DNA from: Confluentibacter lentus
GTDB taxonomy: Bacteria; Bacteroidota; Bacteroidia; Flavobacteriales; Flavobacteriaceae
Reading direction: 5' to 3'
NCBI RefSeq assembly: GCF_002806995.1
Contig: NZ_NIHE01000001.1
Coordinates: 496,001-560,000 of the forward strand
Length of the DNA: 64,000 nucleotides
The position numbers and the translations under genes were made by a program. Below are positions 16,149 to 22,664 of this stretch, piece after piece (the stretch's first letter is position 1; each line of letters begins with the position of its first letter). Below the pieces are notes generated by a model. That model saw nothing but the letters and a program-made list of their open reading frames with translations, did not search any database and was not told the origin of the DNA.

Positions 16149-18434
16149 CTATTCCTCTTCTTCCGATGAAGTTACCTTTTTTGCTGGTTTTACGGAAGCA
16201 TCATGCGATTTATAATATTCTTCTAGAAGATTCATGGTTGCGTTCAATAAATCCTTGGTTTCAAGCAAAAGACTAAAATATAGGGTTGTGTTCTTTGGAC
16301 TAGTTTCTTCAGAACGTGTGCGACCAACCTGTTTTTGGATTTTAGATGTTACCAAACCTAAAATTTCTTGCTTTCTTCCTAAAATAACCCCAATTTGTTC
16401 AAAAGATCTGGACTCAAAAGCGGCTTGTGTATTGTTAAAGAAAATATCGAATCGATCGTCAATTTCCTTTAATTCCTTTATTTGATTAAACTTTAATTTT
16501 TTATGGTTGTTATTGACGTGCTTGTAACTTACTTTAGATATATATTCTAATGACTGAACAATATCTTGCAAATACGCTAAAATATGGATATAAAAATTAC
16601 TAGCTCCAACACTGGATTCATCTAAATTTTTAATAAAATAGAAGATGTTATCGCGCAATTCGTCAACCTCGGCAGATAATTTTTTAATTTGCTTATCATT
16701 CTTTTTTAATAATGATAAATCTTGTAATGCCAATCCGTTTATAGCATTTGTGTAAATCTTATTTCCACGTTTAACCACATTGGCAATATTATCAGCACTT
16801 TCATGAATAATACCTTGGATGGAGCTACTTTCAGAAGTCCGCAAACTATCTGATGCTTTATCAGACTGCATTTTTTTAGTAAAACTAATAGAACTTTTTA
16901 CGATAAGAAAACCGGCTATGAGGAATAAAACACCAATAGCAATCGGGCCACCAATATACATTAAATAAGCCAAAGTTCCCGCAACTACAAAAGCAATAAT
17001 GGCGGTTAAAAACCATCCAGCTATCACGTTAAGCACACCGGCAACGCGGTAAACGGCAGTTTCGTTGTTCCATGCTCTATCTGCCAATGAGGTTCCCATC
17101 GCCACCATAAACGTTACATAGGTGGTTGACAATGGCAATTTCATAGATGTTGCCGCCGCTATTAAAATACTAGATACAATTAAGTTGATGGAAGCTCTTA
17201 CTAAGTCGAAAGCAGGTAAATCTGCATTATCCTTTGCAGACACTGTAGAATTATCTTTTTCAAAGCGTTTGTTTATCTTTTCGTGTATGGAATTTGGTAA
17301 AATATATTTGTATGCATAAGATAATGCAATGGAAGAACGTACTATGGCACGCGATAAATAATTTGGCTCGAAACGTTCTTTTGCTTCACCTTCTCTGGAA
17401 AGGTTTAATTCTGTTTGGGTAACATATCTCGACTTTTTTGAAAGCCATAATGTAATCACCATAACAATTCCAGAAAAAACCAATAAAATGGCAGGTGTAG
17501 TTGCATCTTCTTTAAGACTACTCATATTATACAAGGTATCTGAAACTCCAGAAGCTTGCCATAATTCAAAGGATTGCCATGCGGTAATAGGTACGCCAAC
17601 AAAATTCACCAAATCATTTCCCGCAAAGGCCAATGCCAAAGCAAACGTTCCAATGAGGATAATAAACTTATAAATATTGACTTTAAAAACAGTTGTTAGC
17701 AATGTGCTTATAGCTATCCAAAAAGCAAAATTCGCAACTAAAATCGTAAGGGTATTATTCTTGATATAACTTAAAGTATCTTTATCTATTAAAGACGTGC
17801 TTTTAAGTCCTTTTATGATAATAAAATAGGTAATAGCCGATGCTGCAATACCACCTATCAGCACATTAACCCAATTGCCGTGACGTTCAAACTTAAACGA
17901 TAAAAATGCCCTGGTAACATATTGAACAAAAGAACCTACTGAAAACGCAATAACCACTGAAAGTAATATCCCATATATAATTTCTGTTGCTTTGTCCGTA
18001 TTTATGTAATTATAAACATCTCCAAAAGTTCCATCAATACTATACACTTTTATAAGTGCCATGGCTACGGAAGCTCCCAGTAAATCAAAAACAATAGAAA
18101 CCGTTGTTGAAGTTGGCAGCCCTAAACTATTGAAAAAATCCAATAGTAAAATGTCGGCTATCATCACAGCCATGAAAATAATCATGATTTCATTGAAACT
18201 AAACATGGAAGGATTTAAAATACCTTCACGTGCAATTTCCATCATCCCGTTTGAAAATACGGCGCCAAGGATAAGCCCAATGGAGGCAACAATCATGATG
18301 GTTTTAACAGGCACAGCTTTTGAACCTATAGCAGAATTTAAAAAGTTTACAGCATCATTGCTTACTCCTACTACCAAATCAGCAACTGCTAAAATGCCTA
18401 GGGCAATAATCATGTACAAGTAAATGTTTTCCAT
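16149..18434 (-). CDS. Inorganic phosphate transporter, PiT family, with PhoU-like C-terminal domain
   Basis: The 761-residue protein has the two PiT/PHO-4 halves. The first is near residues 5-130, with VGVSNDAVNFLNSAIGSKA and GLPTSTTVSIVFDLLGA. The second is near 265-490, with AGNDLVNFVGVP and LPLSTTYVTFMVAMGTSLAD. The duplicated GANDxxN-like and PxSTT motifs are the family signatures of cation-coupled phosphate symporters. From about 545 to 745 the protein is helical, charged and cytoplasmic, resembling PhoU/DUF47; this extension is usual in Bacteroidota PiT proteins and suggests built-in control of transport. It follows the porin gene by 99 bases and has its own Pho-type promoter there. 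Confidence 0.93.
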   Translation of the reverse strand: MENIYLYMIIALGILAVADLVVGVSNDAVNFLNSAIGSKAVPVKTIMIVASIGLILGAVFSNGMMEIAREGILNPSMFSFNEIMIIFMAVMIADILLLDFFNSLGLPTSTTVSIVFDLLGASVAMALIKVYSIDGTFGDVYNYINTDKATEIIYGILLSVVIAFSVGSFVQYVTRAFLSFKFERHGNWVNVLIGGIAASAITYFIIIKGLKSTSLIDKDTLSYIKNNTLTILVANFAFWIAISTLLTTVFKVNIYKFIILIGTFALALAFAGNDLVNFVGVPITAWQSFELWQASGVSDTLYNMSSLKEDATTPAILLVFSGIVMVITLWLSKKSRYVTQTELNLSREGEAKERFEPNYLSRAIVRSSIALSYAYKYILPNSIHEKINKRFEKDNSTVSAKDNADLPAFDLVRASINLIVSSILIAAATSMKLPLSTTYVTFMVAMGTSLADRAWNNETAVYRVAGVLNVIAGWFLTAIIAFVVAGTLAYLMYIGGPIAIGVLFLIAGFLIVKSSISFTKKMQSDKASDSLRTSESSSIQGIIHESADNIANVVKRGNKIYTNAINGLALQDLSLLKKNDKQIKKLSAEVDELRDNIFYFIKNLDESSVGASNFYIHILAYLQDIVQSLEYISKVSYKHVNNNHKKLKFNQIKELKEIDDRFDIFFNNTQAAFESRSFEQIGVILGRKQEILGLVTSKIQKQVGRTRSEETSPKNTTLYFSLLLETKDLLNATMNLLEEYYKSHDASVKPAKKVTSSEEEE

Positions 18435-18453
18435 AATTTAACAAATAAGTTTG

Positions 18454-18497
18454 CAAATATCTTATGAATTTTAATAAGCTAAGTTACGCAATTGTTA
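18454..18497 (-). promoter_or_regulatory. Candidate Pho-type promoter of the PiT gene
   Basis: Minus-strand -7 element GATATTTG (plus 18454-18461), one mismatch to TAnnTTTG, 20 bases from the start codon. Upstream are two 7-mers 11 bp apart, written on the plus strand: TAAGTTA (18480) and ATTGTTA (18491). The distance from the element's edge (18454) to the first clear repeat is 26, the same as at the TonB receptor and at 26141. Confidence 0.5.
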
Positions 18498-18533
18498 TTT
18501 TTTATAGCTTACTTAAATTTGAAATTAATATGC

Positions 18534-19736
18534 TTAAAAATTTACCTGAAACTGTAATCTTAGCAGACTTCCTTTTTGGTGGTTATCTGGATTTATGAAA
18601 TCCTCATATCTTCTATCTGAAAATGTATAAGCAGCAACAAATTCTATGCTCTTGTAGGGTTGCCATTCTAAACCAAACTCAAGTTCTTTTACGTCATAGC
18701 TTCTAGCATCCAATTCGTGCTTTTTACCACCATTGTAATACTGTAACTTGGCGAATGGATATACTAATTGCCTATTAATTGGCAACTTAGCATTGAGCAT
18801 AAGATAGCCGCCATGTAAATTTTGAACCTCTATACTATTTCTAACTTTATCAAACTCTGGACCTTTACCAAAATTATACTCGGCTTGAATGCCAAAAGGT
18901 TTTGGGTACAATATAGCAGATACGGCAAATCGCTGGTCTATATAAGTATTGTTTTCTCTATGTTGAACCCCTTCCGATATTTGTTTGCTATCAATAGTAT
19001 AGTCACCTGTATAAGCTTGAATTCCAGCCTCAAAAATTTGCGTACCAATTTCAAAAGGATATGCTAAGCGTGCAACAATGTGTTTTTTATTGTTCAGTTC
19101 CTCTAAATTCGCGGTTTGACCGTTGTAAATACCAAATCCAAAAACACCGTAATCCCCAGAGCCTTTGTACCCATCTTTAACTAACATTGAGAAACGCTCA
19201 CGGATTTTTTTAGGAGCCCAATAGAAAAACACACCCAAATCCCGTTCGTTTCTTAAGGCACTATTTAAAGCATCGTTACGGTCTAACGTTAACCTATTTT
19301 GGCTTGATTGCATGTTTTCAAAACCAAAAGGCACTTTACTTTGTCCCACTCGAAAACGAAACTCATTTTTTGAATCTAAGCCAACATCAACATAAGCATC
19401 GCGAATTTGACCAAAATGTTGGTTGGAGCCGGAAGCACTTGCAAAGTCGGGTTGAATATAAAAGTAAACCCTTGGATGAATTTGTCCATAAAATACCAAA
19501 CGGATACGTCTAAAAAAGAAATCACTATCGCCTCCCCAAGATTTATCACATTGTTCGCAAGTTAAATCTGGGTTTGTTTGGATTAACCCATTGTACCTTA
19601 ATTGGGCATAACCTCTTAAATTAATTTCTTCATACCACTCTTTTTCTAGGGTATCGTTTGAAGTAGGATTATTTTGCGCGATGGAAAATAATGAACAGCA
19701 GAATATAATAGTAAATACTATTAACGGTTTTTTCAT
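18534..19736 (-). CDS. Phosphate-selective porin (OprO/OprP type)
   Basis: The 400-residue protein has a signal peptide (MKKPLIVFTIIFCCSLFSIAQ) and an amphipathic beta-strand body ending LRLQFQVNF with the terminal aromatic typical of barrels. It resembles the porin O/P family of Bacteroidota: the start of the barrel reads NLRGYAQLRYNG, and VGQSKVPFGFENMQSS and RNERDLGVFFYW follow, as I remember for that family. Such porins let anions, mainly phosphate, cross the outer membrane. The gene is 99 bases upstream of the PiT gene on the same strand, so outer- and inner-membrane phosphate uptake are paired. A Pho-like box precedes it. Confidence 0.85.
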   Translation of the reverse strand: MKKPLIVFTIIFCCSLFSIAQNNPTSNDTLEKEWYEEINLRGYAQLRYNGLIQTNPDLTCEQCDKSWGGDSDFFFRRIRLVFYGQIHPRVYFYIQPDFASASGSNQHFGQIRDAYVDVGLDSKNEFRFRVGQSKVPFGFENMQSSQNRLTLDRNDALNSALRNERDLGVFFYWAPKKIRERFSMLVKDGYKGSGDYGVFGFGIYNGQTANLEELNNKKHIVARLAYPFEIGTQIFEAGIQAYTGDYTIDSKQISEGVQHRENNTYIDQRFAVSAILYPKPFGIQAEYNFGKGPEFDKVRNSIEVQNLHGGYLMLNAKLPINRQLVYPFAKLQYYNGGKKHELDARSYDVKELEFGLEWQPYKSIEFVAAYTFSDRRYEDFINPDNHQKGSLLRLQFQVNF

Positions 19737-19761
19737 TGGTAATTATTAGTTTTTGTCGCTG

Positions 19762-19796
19762 CAAATAACTTAACCGAATGTTAATTAAATGTTTCC
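19762..19796 (-). promoter_or_regulatory. Candidate Pho-type promoter of the porin gene
   Basis: Plus-strand repeats AATGTTA (19777) and AATGTTT (19788), 11 bp apart, lie next to a weak minus-strand -7 element with TTTG (plus 19762-19765), 26 bases from the start codon. The edge-to-repeat distance is 15, that is 26 minus one 11-bp turn, so it keeps the register of the other sites. Predicted leader about 20 bases. Confidence 0.55.
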
Positions 19797-19815
19797 TAAT
19801 AATTAAGTTAACAAT

Positions 19816-19843
19816 AAAAAAAGCTGCCTTGGCCTAAGGCAGC
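19816..19843 (-). terminator. Minus-strand intrinsic terminator with no gene in front of it
   Basis: Stem GCTGCCTT (19823-19830) / AAGGCAGC (19836-19843), loop of five, followed on the minus strand by seven U (19822-19816). On the plus strand no T run follows, so it acts on minus transcription. No minus-strand ORF lies between it and the plus-strand MORN gene. The rest of the 387 bases from 19737 to 20123 holds an AT-rich 12-bp hairpin (19957-19968/19976-19987), the porin promoter, and the repeat array of the MORN gene. Confidence 0.8.
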
Positions 19844-20038
19844 CTTATTAGAAATCATGATAATGTAGTCGACAAAAACTAATAGATTACATGAAAAACT
19901 AATTATTGTGTCTTAAGACTTAGCGAATATCATTCTTTAACTTTAGCTTATTGTAATGTAAATATTAACTAATTATTAATATTTACAATGTTAAATTTTA
20001 TATTATTATATAATTGATTTATAATATGTTACATAATT

Positions 20039-20095
20039 AAAGTTAATTTAATGTTATCTAAGTGTTGTTTTAATGTTACCAAATAACTATATTTG
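20039..20095 (+). promoter_or_regulatory. Promoter of the MORN protein gene with four 11-bp-spaced repeats
   Basis: Repeats AAAGTTA (20039), AATGTTA (20050), AGTGTTG (20061), AATGTTA (20072), exactly 11 bp apart, followed after nine bases by a perfect -7 element TATATTTG (20088-20095). Here the repeats point toward the gene, as in the E. coli Pho box; at the minus-strand genes they point away. Confidence 0.6.
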
Positions 20096-20123
20096 TTATA
20101 TAATGTTAAAAACCCCCATAATT

Positions 20124-20474
20124 ATGAAGAAATGTATTTTGTTTTTTGCCTTTTTAGTTACTGTGGTTTCTTTTGGACAACAAAAGAAAGAATTAAAACT
20201 TAACACTGACACTAATTTAATTGAAGCAGTTTATTATCATGACAATGGTGTTGTAAGCCAAACTGGATCTTACACAGCAGATGGTAAATTACAAGGAGAG
20301 TGGTTAAGTTTTGATACAGCAGGCAAAAAAGTTGTTTCTGGAAATTATGATAATGGTAAAAAAGTCGGCAAATGGTTTTATTATACTAATGAAACTATTA
20401 AAGAAGTAGATTACAAAAACAATGTTATTGCTAGTTTAAAAGAATCAGAAATAAAAAGTAATTCAGATTTTTAG
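20124..20474 (+). CDS. Small exported MORN-repeat (YwqK-like) protein
   Basis: The start is set at the ATG at 20124. The longest ORF begins at 20073, but that lies inside the repeat array and before the -7 element. The 116-residue product has a signal peptide (MKKCILFFAFLVTVVSFGQ). It then has two to three MORN-like units around YYHDNGVVSQTGSY, GKLQGEWLSFD and GNYDNGKKVGKWFYY. Proteins of this kind are often labelled YwqK-family antitoxin, but there is no toxin here and the periplasmic location makes that role unlikely. Its promoter suggests it belongs to the phosphate set. The molecular function is unknown. Confidence 0.75.
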   Translation: MKKCILFFAFLVTVVSFGQQKKELKLNTDTNLIEAVYYHDNGVVSQTGSYTADGKLQGEWLSFDTAGKKVVSGNYDNGKKVGKWFYYTNETIKEVDYKNNVIASLKESEIKSNSDF

Positions 20475-20496
20475 ATTTTTTTGACTATAGTAATAG

Positions 20497-20532
20497 AAAA
20501 AGGGTTTCAAAATATAATTGAAACCCTTTTTT
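20497..20532. terminator. Bidirectional terminator after the MORN gene
   Basis: Stem AAAAGGGTTTCAA (20498-20510) / TTGAAACCCTTTT (20518-20530), loop of seven, followed by TT and preceded by A. It lies between convergent genes. Confidence 0.85.
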
Positions 20533-20554
20533 ATGTTTTATTGGCACTTAAATT

Positions 20555-21148
20555 TTATTCCTTTTGAGACGGCTTCTTTAGAGATTCATAAGGGTTTTCT
20601 AGGGTTGAAATCCACTGTCTTTTTTTAGAATCATAATACGTGTTGGCATCAGGGAATTCAATATATTCCTCAGGTTTTGAATTTTTGAATTCATATTTTT
20701 TAACATCTTTATTCTGAATAACATCCTTAAACATTAATGCAGTTTTTTGAAAAAGTGGTGTTTCTTCCATTTTATAAGTCCGGAAAATTTCTTCATAATA
20801 AGTAATGTTATTGTTCCCATCCATTTTTAGCTTTCCAACGGTTGCTACTTTCTTTACTTTTAAACTTGGTGCAATTTTAGTAATGGCGAAATATGTTTCT
20901 CCTTTATCTTCATAATAAAATAACAAATCTACTTGCTTAGCCTGTAATTGATAGTTAGAATCAAATTGCTGATTAAACTTGGTTTCATGGGTTGCTTTGG
21001 GAGCCAATCTATCCACATACCTAATAACGGCATATTTAAATGCTTCTTCTTGATCTTCGGTAAGATAGATTTTCGGATTTATGTCAAGTTCTTTATTTTG
21101 ACAGGATAATAAAGGAATAAAAAGTAATAGTAAAATAAAATATTTCAT
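20555..21148 (-). CDS. Lipoprotein of unknown function downstream of the TonB receptor pair
   Basis: The 197-residue protein has a lipobox (MKYFILLLLFIPLLSCQNKE, Cys 16) and a soluble, charged body with no motif I know. It includes DLLFYYEDKGETYFAITKIAPSLKVKK and ends in a polar Ser/Pro/Lys tail. It is the third gene in line after the TonB receptor and the large lipoprotein. A hairpin with a T run lies between it and the second gene, so its expression may be lower than theirs or start separately. An accessory role in phosphate or phosphate-ester uptake is only an inference from position. Confidence 0.7.
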   Translation of the reverse strand: MKYFILLLLFIPLLSCQNKELDINPKIYLTEDQEEAFKYAVIRYVDRLAPKATHETKFNQQFDSNYQLQAKQVDLLFYYEDKGETYFAITKIAPSLKVKKVATVGKLKMDGNNNITYYEEIFRTYKMEETPLFQKTALMFKDVIQNKDVKKYEFKNSKPEEYIEFPDANTYYDSKKRQWISTLENPYESLKKPSQKE

Positions 21149-21160
21149 AAGTGATATTAT

Positions 21161-21194
21161 AAAAAAGAGCCTAACCTATTAGGCTAAGCTCTTT
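21161..21194 (-). terminator. Terminator or attenuator inside the TonB-receptor gene line
   Basis: Outer stem AAAGAG (21164-21169) / CTCTTT (21189-21194) and inner stem CCTAA (21170-21174) / TTAGG (21179-21183), with six U after it on the minus strand. It separates the genes at 21215 and 21148. Confidence 0.65.
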
Positions 21195-21214
21195 CAAATA
21201 TAAAGAATTAATTT

Positions 21215-22624
21215 TTAGTATGCTTTTTGAATTGGGTTAAACTCAGCCCAACCATCAGTCCAATCTGTTGCTCCAAAAGCACCTCTGTAAGTTGTAGGTG
21301 TAAAGAATGCATCTGTTAATTTTGCATTAGTAAATGAAGCCCCAGTAGCTAAAGTTCCAGATGTTACTGTAAAAGTTGCACTATTTGAATAACCTGTGCT
21401 TGTATTAGTACCAAAGAAAATATTTTGGTTTAATCCTAAATCAGCGTATACCGTATTGAAATCTGTTGAAGTAATAGTGGTGTTAGTTGCTTCCCATAAA
21501 GCTTGTACGTTTGCAGCTGTAGCCGTCATACCAGAACCAACAGAATATGTAGTTGCAGGAGCAACCATGATATTATTCAATAATGCACCTGTATTGTTAT
21601 TATAATTGTCGTAAACCGATTGTTGGTTCATACGGATACCTCTTGGCATACCAACAAAAACTGAGTTTGCAATAGTAAGTGCTGTTCTTCTTCTTAAGTC
21701 TAAAGCATGTTGGTAGTTACCATTTATTGATTGACTATTTGTTAATCTTGGCCCAATACCTGTAATATTTGAAAACACACCAGTTGTTAATAACGTTGTA
21801 AGGTTATCATTAGGTCCATTATCAGTTTCAAAAATGTTAGAACCAGATTGATCGGCATAACTACCATATCTAATATCTAAGCCAAATTGCACTTTGCCAG
21901 TAAAGCCATAATCTACGTCAAAAGAATCATCCCACATACCAAAAGTGATTAGGTATTTTGAATTCACAGAACCACCAAACCATTCAAAACCATCATCACC
22001 ACCAAAAGATACTTGGCAATAATCCATTACAGTACCACTTCCAACACCACCTAAAGTAATAGAGTTTGTTTCATTATTTGGCGTTAATTCAATACCAGCA
22101 AATTCTACTCTAACATATTTTAAAACACCAGAGTCATCAGCATCATTTGTACCACCAAAAACAACAGTTGGTGTAATCCCTTCAATAACTGGGTCTGCTT
22201 GATTGGTATTTGCTCTACCCAATATTACAATACCGCCCCAATCACCTCTATCTCTAGAACCTTGTGCTAAAGCAGATGTAAATACAATAGGCTCGTTAGC
22301 AGTACCTTCCGCCATTATTTTGCCGCCTCTATCAATTACCAATGTTCCTTTAGTGCCTTTATCACCAAAAATAGTAGTTCCTGGCTCAATAGTTAAAACT
22401 TGATTTTCTCTAACAAAAACCTGACCAACAAGTAAATATTTGTTATCACTTGTAAGTGTTTGTGTTTGTAAATTTCCTTGTAATTCAACATATTCCTCTT
22501 CAGGAGTTCCGCCACCGCCATTTTCAACAATAACTGTTATAGGAGGCGTTTCTTCTACAGTACAAGATGTTATAGCGAGCATAGAAAAAAGGATGCTAGC
22601 AAAGTAAAAAAGATTTTTTTTCAT
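21215..22624 (-). CDS. Large beta-rich surface lipoprotein paired with a TonB receptor
   Basis: The 469-residue protein has a lipobox (LFSMLAITSCTVEE, Cys 21) and a Gly/Glu linker. It then has a repetitive Gly/Asn/Thr-rich body suggestive of a right-handed beta-helix: LLVGQVFVRENQVLTIEPGT, GDWGGIVILGRAN, DDGFEWFGGSVNSKYL, WDDSFDVDYGFTGKVQFG. Such proteins are sometimes misnamed multidrug transporters in databases; nothing here suggests transport. They commonly sit right after a TonB receptor, as here (gap 40 bases), so it is probably the receptor's surface partner for ligand capture, comparable in logic to SusD but unrelated in fold. No type IX tail is visible. Confidence 0.8.
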   Translation of the reverse strand: MKKNLFYFASILFSMLAITSCTVEETPPITVIVENGGGGTPEEEYVELQGNLQTQTLTSDNKYLLVGQVFVRENQVLTIEPGTTIFGDKGTKGTLVIDRGGKIMAEGTANEPIVFTSALAQGSRDRGDWGGIVILGRANTNQADPVIEGITPTVVFGGTNDADDSGVLKYVRVEFAGIELTPNNETNSITLGGVGSGTVMDYCQVSFGGDDGFEWFGGSVNSKYLITFGMWDDSFDVDYGFTGKVQFGLDIRYGSYADQSGSNIFETDNGPNDNLTTLLTTGVFSNITGIGPRLTNSQSINGNYQHALDLRRRTALTIANSVFVGMPRGIRMNQQSVYDNYNNNTGALLNNIMVAPATTYSVGSGMTATAANVQALWEATNTTITSTDFNTVYADLGLNQNIFFGTNTSTGYSNSATFTVTSGTLATGASFTNAKLTDAFFTPTTYRGAFGATDWTDGWAEFNPIQKAY

Positions 22625-22664
22625 GATTATCAGTTTAAATTAATTGTGTTTTAGTATTTGCTTT

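Larger units (their letters stand above)
19744..19884. repeat. 15-bp perfect inverted repeat flanking 111 bp upstream of the porin gene
   Basis: TATTAGTTTTTGTCG (19744-19758) and its exact reverse complement (19870-19884). The left copy is the porin mRNA leader (the match ends seven bases before the start codon). A minus-strand transcript that includes the right copy would be complementary to this leader. No target-site duplication or transposase is seen. Confidence 0.85.

Noticed and set aside
19744-19884. A miniature transposable element with 15-bp terminal repeats
   Set aside because: No target-site duplication is seen and one arm coincides with the porin leader; no second copy noticed in the window. 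Kept as a repeat and possible small RNA.
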